The position numbers and the translations under genes were made by a program. Below are positions 16,619 through 25,378 of a stretch of 64,000 bases of DNA, piece by piece. Positions within the stretch are counted from its first letter, which is position 1. Each line of letters opens with the position of its first letter. The notes beneath the pieces were generated by a model. It was not told the DNA's origin. It was given only the letters and a program-made list of their open reading frames with translations, and ran no database searches. The stretch lies in contig NZ_PYAL01000009.1 of the NCBI RefSeq assembly GCF_004121055.1, positions 124,001 through 188,000 of the forward strand, written 5' to 3'. The stretch is from Achromobacter aloeverae. Lineage in GTDB: Bacteria > Pseudomonadota > Gammaproteobacteria > Burkholderiales > Burkholderiaceae_B.

Positions 16619-19600
16619 ATGGCTGCTGATGTGGTGATCAACGCTTCCTCCACTCCCCTGACTCCCAAGGCCACGCGCGCTGCGCGTCTGCCTGAAACAC
16701 AGCGAGCCGCGGTGAAGCGACACCCGGGACATCTTCCCGTGGAAGGCTGGACCGTGGATAGCGCCAAGGGCATCCTGGTCCAGGATGACCCGGCGGCCCA
16801 AGTCCGGTCCAAGCTGACGGCGCGCATCGACGATGCCGCTGCGCCGGCTTCGCAGGAGGACGACCTCCAGGCGCAAGTCGACGACGCCGGTATCGGCAGC
16901 TACCGCGAGGAGACCTACCAGGCGCAAGGCGAACGGATCGAGTACGCCAGCGCTGGAACCGCCCAGACCGATGCCGCGCCGGCGGACAGCGCAAGCGACG
17001 CGAGCGCGGCGGGGGGTTCCGGAGGCCTGTCGGGCGGGATGATCGCAGCGCTTGGGGCGCTTGGCGTCGGCATCATCGCCGCCGCCGCGAGCGGTGGCGG
17101 TGGTGGCGGTGGCGGCTCGTCGTCGTCCTCCGGCGGCGCCACGGGCGGCTCCACCACGCCCGGCGCGGCTGGCGGCGGCACGGTCGACAATCCGTCCGCC
17201 CCTGTCGGCGATAACGGCTCGCCGGGCGAGAATCCCCCGTCCGGCTCGGGCTCCGGCCCCGGCTCCGGCGGCGCGACGGACACCACGCCGCCCAGCTTCG
17301 TCAGCATCGCCGCCCACAGCGGCGGCGCCGGGCAAGGCACCATCGTCATTACCTTCAATGAAGCCCTGGACGCTTCCCATCCGCCTTCGCTCGGCGACTT
17401 CGTGATCAGCACCAACGGCGCGGCCAACCCCGTCGCCAGCATTTCCATCAGCGGCTCGACCATCACGCTCACGCTGACCAATGCGTTCGGGGCCCACGAT
17501 AGCGTATCGGTGGCGTACAACGACCCCACCGCGGGCAACGACGCCTCGGCGATCCAGGATGCGGCGGGCAACGACGCGGCCAGCTTCTCGATCAGCTCGG
17601 CCTCGGTGGCGGACGGTTACGTGCGCGGCGCCGAGATCTGGATCGACACCAACGGCGACGGTACGGCCGACTACGATACGGGCATCAAGACCGATGCCAA
17701 TGGCAGCTTCTTCCTGCCCGCCAGCGTCCCGTCGGGCACCGTCGTCGCCAAGGGCGGCGTGAACATCGACACCGGCGTGGCGAATACGGTCGAACTCAAG
17801 GCGCCGAGCGGCTCCACCGTCATCAATCCGCTGACCACGCTGGTGGCGGCGGTGGTGCAGGCCACCGGGCAGACGGCGGCGCAGGCGGCCGCGCAGGTCC
17901 AGGCGGCGCTGGGCCTGGGCACGGTCGACCTGTTGCACTACGACCCCATCAACCAGAACGACCTGGCCGCCCAGAAAGCCGCCGCCACCATTGCGACGGC
18001 CATGGCCCAGGCTGCCGCGGCGGCCTATGACGCCACGTCCGGCACCACGGGCGCGGACGCCTCCGGCGCGGCGGCGACCGCCAGCAATAGCGTGCTGGCC
18101 GCGTTGGCCGATTCGATCACCGGCGCCAGCGGCGCGGTTGACCTTGCCGCGACGGTAGGGCCCACGGTGAACCTCGCCGTGACCTCGGCGGTGGCCGATG
18201 CCCTGACGCATGCCGGCGTCGACGCCACCATCGCGGGCAACGCCGCGGCGGCCGCGGCGGCAAGCGCCGAGAACCTCGCCGATGCCGCGGCGACCGCCAT
18301 CGCCAACGCCGGCGACATCGCATCGATCTCCGATGTGCAGTCCGCCGCGCTGGACAGGATCGCGCCGCACGCTACCGGGCTGACGGCCGACGCGGCGCTG
18401 ACCAATCTCACCACGGCGACGGTACACGTCTCGTTCGATGCGAGCGCCACCGACGGCACGGCCGCGATGGCCGGCGATACCGTCAATGTTTACGCCGGCA
18501 ACACCGTGGTCGGCACGTACGTGCTGACCGCCGCCGACATCGCGGCGGGCGCCGCCACCGTGACCGTGTCCGGCCTGGTCGAGGGCAGCAATACGCTGAC
18601 GGCCACGGTCACCGACAAGGCCGGCAACGAGAGCACCGCCACCGCGGGTGTCGCCGTGGTCGTGGACACGATCGTGCCTTCCGCGCCCACGCTGGCGCTG
18701 GGCAACGATACCAGCCATGGCGCCGCCGTGACCGGCAATGGCGTCGTCACGGTGTCGGGCCTGGAGTCCGGCGCCACGTGGGAGTACAGCCTCGACAATG
18801 GCGCGCACTGGACGGCCGGTAGCAGCGGCATCATCAACCTGAACGGCACGCCCGATGGCGACAAGACCGTGCTGGTGCGCCAGCGCGACGCCGCCGGCAA
18901 TCTCGGCTCGAATGCCGAGCTGGACTTCACGCTCGATACCACGCCGGCAGCCGCGCCCACTCGCTTGACCGTCATTCCGACGGAAACGGGCGGCACGCTG
19001 CGTGTGTGGCTCGACGTTTCCTCGACGGATGGGCACCGCATTGCGGAGGGGGACCTTGTCACCGTGACGATTACCACCATCGACGCGACGAATCCCGCCG
19101 GCTCCCAGCAGGTGACGGCGGCCGATCTCGCGAACGGCTATGTGGATGTCGCCCTGTCCAACACGCCCGACTCGGGCTCCGCGACCCTGGGCGCGTCGAT
19201 CACCGACCAGGCCGGCAATCCCGGCCTTACGTCCGCCTTGGCGCTGTTCATCGGGCAAGACGGCGGGGTTACCCTGGACGAGTCGGGGGTGACGGCGCCC
19301 GTGTTCATCATGGGCGGCGATGGCGACGACGTCTTGCGCGGCGGACCCGGCAACGACACCATCTACGGTGGCGCCGGCGACGATCGTATCCGGGGCAATG
19401 GCGGCGCCGATACCCTCCATGGCGGCGATGGCGCGGACCGTTTCCAGTACACCAGCCCCGGCCACCTGGCCGGCGACGTCATTACCGGCACCGATACCAT
19501 TTGGGACCATGTGTCGCCCGTCGCCGACGGCGGCGATCCCACTACCCAGGATCGTATCCAGCTTTTCGGCAACGGGACCTACGATTTCAGCACCGCCAAC

Positions 19601-21043
19601 GTCAGCTACATCGACCGTGTCGACGTGCAGTCGGGAACCGGCTCGGGTCCCAGTCCCTTGCCCAGTTACGCCGCCACCATGGGCGGGGCGACGCCCGGCA
19701 GCGTGACGATCGTCCTCTCCGCCGACATGGTGGCGTCGGCGGACTTCAACGGCGACGGCGTCCATGGCGACATCCGCATCACGGGATACGACAATGCCAC
19801 GGATGCCAACGGCGCCAACCTGCCTACCATGACCAGCATCACGGTGGATGCCCGCGCGCTTGGGGCCGGCCAGTGGATCGAAGTGGATGGCCAGCCCGGC
19901 TCGGGTTCCAACGGCCCGGTGGGCGCCCCCAACCAGCCCTTCGGCGGCATGAACGGCAACGACATCATCTACGGCGGCGCCGGCCCGGATCGCATCAACA
20001 CGGGCCTGGGCGATGACATCATTTATGCTGGCGCTGGCGACGACCGCATCACGGGCGGCCTGGGCGCCGATACCATCTACGGCGGCGACGGCGCGGACCG
20101 CATCCAGTACATGAGCGGCGATCCGCTCGAACTGCACGGCGATACCATTACGGGAACCAGCACGGTGTGGGATGGCGACCCGGGCACCCTGGCCGACGGC
20201 GGCGATCCCGCCACCCGGGATCGCATCCAGCTCGGCGCGGCATCGACGGACATCACCTACGATTTCCATGACGCGCACAGCGTCAGCTATATCGACCGGG
20301 TCGACGTGATGTCGGATACGTCCGGCTCCCAGGGCCACATGACGGTGGTGCTGACCGCCAACATGGCGGCATCGGCCGACTACAACGGCGACGGCGCGTA
20401 TGGCGACATCGGCGTCACCGGATACGACGTCAACAACAATCCGACCACGATGGGCGTCACCATCGACGGCTCGGCGTTGACGGCGAATGAACACCTGTTC
20501 GTGCATGGCGAGGACGGCTCCGGCGTGACTACGGGCGCCTTCGGCGGCATGCAGGGGAACGACACGCTGATCGGCGGCGCCGGCGACGACGTCCTGATCG
20601 GCGGCAAGGGGGCCGATACGCTGACCGGCAACGGCGGCGCGGACACCTTCGCGTTCTTCCAGGGCGATACGCCCCTGGCGACCAGCATCCAGCTGGCGGG
20701 CGCGACGGTGGACGGCGACGGCAGCACCTTGTCGTTCGCCAACGGACTGGATGTCATTACGGACTTCTCCGCCAGTGACCAGATCCTGCTGGGTCCCGAC
20801 GTCGGCCTGGCCCACCTCGCCGACGCCAGCCAGGCCGCCGATGGGGTGCTGGCCGACCAGTCGTACCACGCCGTGCAAGGAACCTACGCCGGCGGCACGT
20901 TCACCGTGAATGCGGCGGGCGGCAGCACCCTGGTGCTCTACGACGGCGATAGCAGCAGCAATGTGAGCACGACCGCCATCCTGCTGAGCAACGTGACGCT
21001 GGACCAGTTGCAGTTCAACAATGGGACCATCACGCACGCATGA
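16619..21043 (+). CDS. Giant RTX adhesin secreted by the type I pathway
   Basis: Large surface or extracellular protein of 1474 residues. In order: an N-terminal region ending in a hydrophobic helix (GGMIAALGALGVGIIAAAAS) and a poly-Gly/Ser linker; a SwmB-like beta domain (TPPSFVSIAAHSGG); a segment with a calcium loop (DTNGDGTADYD) and VINPLTTLVAAV; an alanine-rich helical stretch; two Ig-like Bap repeats; then three blocks of RTX nonapeptides (GGxGxDxxx) near residues 900, 1120 and 1320. The C-terminal sequence TTAILLSNVTLDQLQFNNG resembles type I secretion signals. The ATG at 16619 follows AAGGG; an upstream ATG at 16568 has none. It overlaps tolC-like DNA by four bases. Role in adhesion or biofilm is inferred from the domain set. 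Confidence 0.9.
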   Translation: MAADVVINASSTPLTPKATRAARLPETQRAAVKRHPGHLPVEGWTVDSAKGILVQDDPAAQVRSKLTARIDDAAAPASQEDDLQAQVDDAGIGSYREETYQAQGERIEYASAGTAQTDAAPADSASDASAAGGSGGLSGGMIAALGALGVGIIAAAASGGGGGGGGSSSSSGGATGGSTTPGAAGGGTVDNPSAPVGDNGSPGENPPSGSGSGPGSGGATDTTPPSFVSIAAHSGGAGQGTIVITFNEALDASHPPSLGDFVISTNGAANPVASISISGSTITLTLTNAFGAHDSVSVAYNDPTAGNDASAIQDAAGNDAASFSISSASVADGYVRGAEIWIDTNGDGTADYDTGIKTDANGSFFLPASVPSGTVVAKGGVNIDTGVANTVELKAPSGSTVINPLTTLVAAVVQATGQTAAQAAAQVQAALGLGTVDLLHYDPINQNDLAAQKAAATIATAMAQAAAAAYDATSGTTGADASGAAATASNSVLAALADSITGASGAVDLAATVGPTVNLAVTSAVADALTHAGVDATIAGNAAAAAAASAENLADAAATAIANAGDIASISDVQSAALDRIAPHATGLTADAALTNLTTATVHVSFDASATDGTAAMAGDTVNVYAGNTVVGTYVLTAADIAAGAATVTVSGLVEGSNTLTATVTDKAGNESTATAGVAVVVDTIVPSAPTLALGNDTSHGAAVTGNGVVTVSGLESGATWEYSLDNGAHWTAGSSGIINLNGTPDGDKTVLVRQRDAAGNLGSNAELDFTLDTTPAAAPTRLTVIPTETGGTLRVWLDVSSTDGHRIAEGDLVTVTITTIDATNPAGSQQVTAADLANGYVDVALSNTPDSGSATLGASITDQAGNPGLTSALALFIGQDGGVTLDESGVTAPVFIMGGDGDDVLRGGPGNDTIYGGAGDDRIRGNGGADTLHGGDGADRFQYTSPGHLAGDVITGTDTIWDHVSPVADGGDPTTQDRIQLFGNGTYDFSTANVSYIDRVDVQSGTGSGPSPLPSYAATMGGATPGSVTIVLSADMVASADFNGDGVHGDIRITGYDNATDANGANLPTMTSITVDARALGAGQWIEVDGQPGSGSNGPVGAPNQPFGGMNGNDIIYGGAGPDRINTGLGDDIIYAGAGDDRITGGLGADTIYGGDGADRIQYMSGDPLELHGDTITGTSTVWDGDPGTLADGGDPATRDRIQLGAASTDITYDFHDAHSVSYIDRVDVMSDTSGSQGHMTVVLTANMAASADYNGDGAYGDIGVTGYDVNNNPTTMGVTIDGSALTANEHLFVHGEDGSGVTTGAFGGMQGNDTLIGGAGDDVLIGGKGADTLTGNGGADTFAFFQGDTPLATSIQLAGATVDGDGSTLSFANGLDVITDFSASDQILLGPDVGLAHLADASQAADGVLADQSYHAVQGTYAGGTFTVNAAGGSTLVLYDGDSSSNVSTTAILLSNVTLDQLQFNNGTITHA

Positions 21044-22368
21044 GCCGTAGCAACAGGAAGTGGTTGTCGATGGAATCCTGCCGCGGGCCTGCCGCCCGCA
21101 TGCCGCGGCGGATCGCCCTGGTTGCGGCGCCGACGGTGCTGGCGCTGGCAGTCTCGATGCTGGCGCCGGCCACGTCAATGGCGGCGGGGGACTGGACGAT
21201 CCCCGCCTTGCTGCAACGGGCGGAAACCACCCACCCGTCGGTGGCCGGCCGGCGCGCCGACCACGCGGCGGCCCAAGCCAACCGCGATGCCGCCGGTTGG
21301 CAGCGCTTCCCCACGCCCAGCGTGGAGCTGGGCTCGCGTTCCTTGGGCGGCACCGGCACGGATACGCTCAACGGCTCGACGCGCGCGATCCGGCTGGACC
21401 AGCCCCTGTGGACCGGTGGCCGCATCGATGCCGGCATCGATGCGGCCGACCAGCGCTTGCAGGCATCGGACGCGGCGATCACCGAGGTGCAACTCGACCT
21501 GCGCATGAAGGTCGCCAACGCCGCCAGCGAGGCCATGCGCCAGCAGGAGCGCGTGCGCGTCGCGCAAGGCCATGTGGCCCAGCTGGACAAGCTGCAGGGC
21601 ATGATACGGCGTCGTGTGGCCCAGGAAGTCAGCGCCTCCGCCGACCTCAACCTGGCGCAGTCGCGCCTGCTGGCCAGCGTCAACGACGTCAACGCCGGCA
21701 AGCAGGCCTTGCGCACGGCGCTGGTGCAGCTGGAGCAGCTGGTCGGCGAGCCGGTGGGCCGCGTGGTCGAGAGCCCAGGCGACGAGGCAGGCCTGGCCGA
21801 CGACAAGCCCGGCCTGCTCGCGCGCACGCTGGACGTCTCGCCGCGCCTGAAACGCCTGCGCTACGAGGAACGTCAGGCCGAGGCCACGGTGCGCGTGCGC
21901 CGCGCGGTCTTGAGCCCGGCGGTGCTGCTGCGCCTGGAAAACCTCCAGGGGACGGCGCTGGTCGGCACCGGCGTGGGATCGACCAACCGCGCGCTGGTCG
22001 TGTTGCAGTGGCAGACCGGCGCGGGGCTGTCGGCCTTGTCGGCGGTCAGCGAGGCGCGGGCGCAGCAGGAGGCCACGCGCCAGGCGCGCGAGGCGGCCGT
22101 GCGCGAGGTGACCCAGCAGTTCGAATCGGACTGGGCGCAATGGCAGGACGCCAGGCTGCGCCTGGATGTGGCCAGGCGCATACAGGGCACGGCGGCCGAG
22201 GTGGCGGATTCCTATTCACGCCAATACGTGGCGGGACGCAAAAGCTGGTTGGACATGATGAATTCCGTGCGTGAAGTGGAGCAGGCCGAACTGGCGAGCG
22301 TGGACGTGCGCTACGAGGCCCAGGCCGCGGCCCTGCGCCTGCGCCTGGAATCGGGGAGCCTGCAATGA
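21040..22368 (+). CDS. TolC-family outer-membrane channel of type I secretion system
   Basis: Outer-membrane efflux duct. A signal sequence (ALAVSMLAPATSMAAG) is followed by the two-fold helical TolC architecture (about residues 50-225 and 250-440), with typical motifs such as DQPLWTGGRIDAGIDAADQR and SYSRQYVAGRKSWLDMMN. The latter resembles the LapE/AggA branch used with adhesins. The start ATG overlaps the adhesin stop (ATGA). It would complete the channel for export of the upstream RTX protein. Length of 442 residues is normal. Confidence 0.92.
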   Translation: MSRSNRKWLSMESCRGPAARMPRRIALVAAPTVLALAVSMLAPATSMAAGDWTIPALLQRAETTHPSVAGRRADHAAAQANRDAAGWQRFPTPSVELGSRSLGGTGTDTLNGSTRAIRLDQPLWTGGRIDAGIDAADQRLQASDAAITEVQLDLRMKVANAASEAMRQQERVRVAQGHVAQLDKLQGMIRRRVAQEVSASADLNLAQSRLLASVNDVNAGKQALRTALVQLEQLVGEPVGRVVESPGDEAGLADDKPGLLARTLDVSPRLKRLRYEERQAEATVRVRRAVLSPAVLLRLENLQGTALVGTGVGSTNRALVVLQWQTGAGLSALSAVSEARAQQEATRQAREAAVREVTQQFESDWAQWQDARLRLDVARRIQGTAAEVADSYSRQYVAGRKSWLDMMNSVREVEQAELASVDVRYEAQAAALRLRLESGSLQ

Positions 22369-24134
22369 AGCATTTTCTGGAAAGCGGGGGAGGCGGGTCG
22401 GTCGCGCCCGCGCGGCCCAAGGCGCTGCGCTGGGTGATGGCCGCGCTGTGGCTGCGCAAGGGGCCTTTCGTGGAGACCCTGGTGGCGACCACCGTGGCCA
22501 ACCTGCTGGCCCTGGGCACCTCGATGTTCTCCATGCAGGTGTATGACCGGGTGATTCCCAGCGAAGGTCACCAGACCCTTTGGGTGCTGACGGTGGGCGT
22601 GAGCCTGGCGGTGGTGCTGGAGTTCCTGCTTCGCCTGCTGCGCGGCCGCATGCAGGAACGTATCGCCAGCTCGGTCGACCGGACGTTGTCGCGGCGTTTC
22701 TTCGAACGCATGATGCGCGTGCGGATGGAGGCCCGGCCGCCGACGGTGGGCACGCTGGCTTCGCAGATCAAGGGCTTCGAACTGGTGCGGGGCGTGATGA
22801 CCGCGACGTCCTTGCTGGTGCTGGCCGACATGCCGTTCGCGCTGCTGTACATCGGCGTGATCGCGTTGGTGGGCAGCTGGGTCGCGCTGGTGCCGCTGGT
22901 GGTGGCGCCGGTGAGCGTGCTGACGGGCCTGGCCCTGCAGGCGCTGGTGCGGCGGCATGCGCGCGCGCAGCAGGCGGCGGCGAACCAGAAGGCCGGCTTG
23001 CTGGTCGAGGCCGTCGATGGCGCCGAGTCGGTGAAGGCCAATGGCGGTGAACAGGCCTTGCAGGCGCGCTGGAGCGCATTGGTGGACCAGGCCGCCCTGG
23101 CGGAGCGCCAGTCGCGCGATCACGGTGGCCTCGCGCAGCAGCTGGCGACCAGCCTGCAGCAGTTGGGCTACGTGGCCGTCATCGCGTTCGGCGCGTGGCT
23201 GGTTTCCGAGAACCGGATCACGATGGGTGGCTTGCTGGCCTGTTCCATCCTCTGCAACCGCGCGCTGTCGCCGCTGATCCAGCTGCCCGGCGTGATGATG
23301 CAATGGGCCCATGCGCGGGTGGCGCTGGATGCGCTGGACCGCCTGCTGGCCCTGCCCAGCGAGGAAGACGAGCGCGAGCAGGCGCTCAAGCCCGGCGTGC
23401 TGGAACCCTCCTTGCGTTTCGAGCGCGTGCGTTTTGCCTATGTCCGCGAAGCCCAGCCCGCGTTGGACCTGGAGCGCTTGCGGATTCGACAAGGCGAGCG
23501 CGTCGGCCTGCTGGGCCCGGTGGGCTCGGGCAAGAGCACCTTGCTCAAGCTGGCCAGCACGCTGTATCGGCCCCACGAGGGCCGGGTCTTCCTCTCGGAC
23601 CTGGACGCCGCGCAGATAGCCCCGGACGTGGCTCGCGCGGCGGTGGGCTATCTGCCGCAGGACCCGCGGCTGTTCAGCGGCACCTTGCGCGACAACCTGC
23701 TGCTGGGCTTGCCCGACCCCGGCGACGCGGCCTTGCTGGCGGCCGCCAGGCGCACTGGGCTGGCGCGCTTGATCACCGGCCAGTCCAAGGGCCTGGCCCT
23801 GCCCATCGCCGAAGGCGGCCGCGGCGTGTCGGGCGGTCAGAGGCAGCAGTTGGCCTTGACGCGCCTGCTGCTGGCGCGCCCGGCCATGTGGCTGCTGGAC
23901 GAACCAACCGGCGCGATGGACGCCGACAACGAGGCGCTGGTGGTGCGCCTGTTGCGGGAAGAACTGCAAGGCGCGCGCACGGCTTTGATCGCCACGCACA
24001 AGACCGCCTTGCTGCCGCTGTTTACGCGCCTGATCGTGATGCAGGGCGGCCGGGTCGTGCTGGACGGTCCGCGCGACGAGGTCATCGCGCAATTGAACGC
24101 CGCACGGATGCCGGTGGAGGCGCCCCAGTCATGA
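22365..24134 (+). CDS. Type I secretion ABC transporter (LapB/PrtD-like)
   Basis: Inner-membrane ABC exporter with fused membrane and ATPase domains. Membrane helices span about residues 35-300 (TTVANLLALGTSMFSMQVYD is the typical first segment). The nucleotide-binding domain carries Walker A GPVGSGKST (about residue 384), signature VSGGQRQQ (about 490) and Walker B MWLLDEPTG. There is no N-terminal C39 peptidase; the usual peptidase-like domain is missing too, making it short (589 residues). The start overlaps the tolC-like stop by ATGA. It should energise secretion of the RTX adhesin. Confidence 0.94.
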   Translation: MKHFLESGGGGSVAPARPKALRWVMAALWLRKGPFVETLVATTVANLLALGTSMFSMQVYDRVIPSEGHQTLWVLTVGVSLAVVLEFLLRLLRGRMQERIASSVDRTLSRRFFERMMRVRMEARPPTVGTLASQIKGFELVRGVMTATSLLVLADMPFALLYIGVIALVGSWVALVPLVVAPVSVLTGLALQALVRRHARAQQAAANQKAGLLVEAVDGAESVKANGGEQALQARWSALVDQAALAERQSRDHGGLAQQLATSLQQLGYVAVIAFGAWLVSENRITMGGLLACSILCNRALSPLIQLPGVMMQWAHARVALDALDRLLALPSEEDEREQALKPGVLEPSLRFERVRFAYVREAQPALDLERLRIRQGERVGLLGPVGSGKSTLLKLASTLYRPHEGRVFLSDLDAAQIAPDVARAAVGYLPQDPRLFSGTLRDNLLLGLPDPGDAALLAAARRTGLARLITGQSKGLALPIAEGGRGVSGGQRQQLALTRLLLARPAMWLLDEPTGAMDADNEALVVRLLREELQGARTALIATHKTALLPLFTRLIVMQGGRVVLDGPRDEVIAQLNAARMPVEAPQS

Positions 24135-25324
24135 ACACCCATATGGATTTCGACGTCCGCCTGGCGGATGACGGCGGCGTGGGCAAGGGCAGCCGCGCGC
24201 TGTTGTGGGCCATCGTGGTGGCGGTGGCGGGCTTCGTGCTGTGGGCCCACTGGGCCGAGCTGGACAAGATCACGCGCGCCAACGGGCAGGTGATCGTCAG
24301 TTCGCGCAATCAGGTGATCCAGGCGCCGGACGGCGGCGTGCTGGAGGAGATGCTGGTGCGCGAAGGCGACACGGTCAGGCGCGGCCAGCAGTTGTTCCGT
24401 TTCGAACAGACCCGCGCGCGCGCGGCCGTGCAGGAAAGCGTGGCCAAGGTCGCGGGCCTGAAGGTGGCGGTGGCGCGCTTGCAGGCCGAAGTGTTCGACA
24501 CGCCCTTGCGTTTCGATGCCGACGCCGGCGCCTATCCCGAACTGCGCGACAACCAGATAGCCTTGCTGCGGCGGCGGCAAGCCGCCTTGAAGGAGGAAAT
24601 CGGCGCGCTGGAGCAGGCCCGCAAGCTGGCGCAGGCGGAACTGAGCATGAACCTGCCGCTGGTGTCGCGCGGCGACGTCAGTCGCGCCGAGGTGCTGAAG
24701 CTGCAACGGCAGGTGGTCGACCTGTCCGGCCAGATCACCAACAAGCGCAACAAGTACTACCAGGATGCCCAGGCCGACCTCGCCAAGGCGCAAGAAGACC
24801 TCGAAGGCGCCACCCAGGTGCTGGCCCAGCGGCGGGAACAGCTCGAACACACGCAGATCTACGCCCCCATGGACGGCGTGGTGCGCAACGTGCGCCTGAC
24901 CACCGCCCTGGGCGGGGTGGCGCGCGCGGGGGACGAGATCCTGCAGATCGTGCCGATCGACGAGGACCTGGTCATCGAGGCCAAGGTCAAGCCGCGCGAC
25001 ATCGCGTTCATCAAGGCCCAGCTGCCGTCCAGTATCAAGCTCGACGCCTACGATTACTCGATCTACGGATCCTTGCAGGGGACGGTCAGCTACATCAGCG
25101 CCGACACCCTGAACGACGAGGCGAAGGACGGCACGCAGCAACCCTACTACCGCGTGCAGGTCAAGACCAGGAGCCGCGAGCTCACCAGCCGCGACGGCCA
25201 GCCCATACAGACCCAGCCCGGGATGACGGCCACTGTCGAGATCAAGACCGGCAAGCACACGGTGTGGGAATACCTGACCAAGCCCATCACGAAGACGCTG
25301 GGCGAGTCCTTGCAGGAGCGCTGA
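24131..25324 (+). CDS. HlyD-family membrane fusion protein
   Basis: Periplasmic adaptor joining the ABC exporter and the TolC-like duct. One N-terminal membrane helix (ALLWAIVVAVAGFVLWAHWA) is followed by a lipoyl/beta-barrel half (NGQVIVSSRNQVIQAPDGGV), a long coiled coil at about residues 100-240, and a second barrel segment (YAPMDGVVRNVRLTTALGGV). The C-terminal domain ends in a motif of the HlyD class (QPGMTATVEIKTGKHTVWEY). It starts inside the ABC stop codon (ATGA) and is the last gene of the cassette. Length is 397 residues. Confidence 0.94.
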   Translation: MNTHMDFDVRLADDGGVGKGSRALLWAIVVAVAGFVLWAHWAELDKITRANGQVIVSSRNQVIQAPDGGVLEEMLVREGDTVRRGQQLFRFEQTRARAAVQESVAKVAGLKVAVARLQAEVFDTPLRFDADAGAYPELRDNQIALLRRRQAALKEEIGALEQARKLAQAELSMNLPLVSRGDVSRAEVLKLQRQVVDLSGQITNKRNKYYQDAQADLAKAQEDLEGATQVLAQRREQLEHTQIYAPMDGVVRNVRLTTALGGVARAGDEILQIVPIDEDLVIEAKVKPRDIAFIKAQLPSSIKLDAYDYSIYGSLQGTVSYISADTLNDEAKDGTQQPYYRVQVKTRSRELTSRDGQPIQTQPGMTATVEIKTGKHTVWEYLTKPITKTLGESLQER

Positions 25325-25378
25325 GGTTCGCCGCTGGTGCGCCGTCGGTTCGCCGTCGGTCCGCCGCCAGGATTGCCG

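Noticed and set aside
16613-21178. Open frame of 1521 codons antisense to the RTX adhesin
   Set aside because: It is a shadow of the repetitive, G+C-biased adhesin gene. It has no domain signature, its composition is Arg/Gly-rich, and the sense frame shows clear families.
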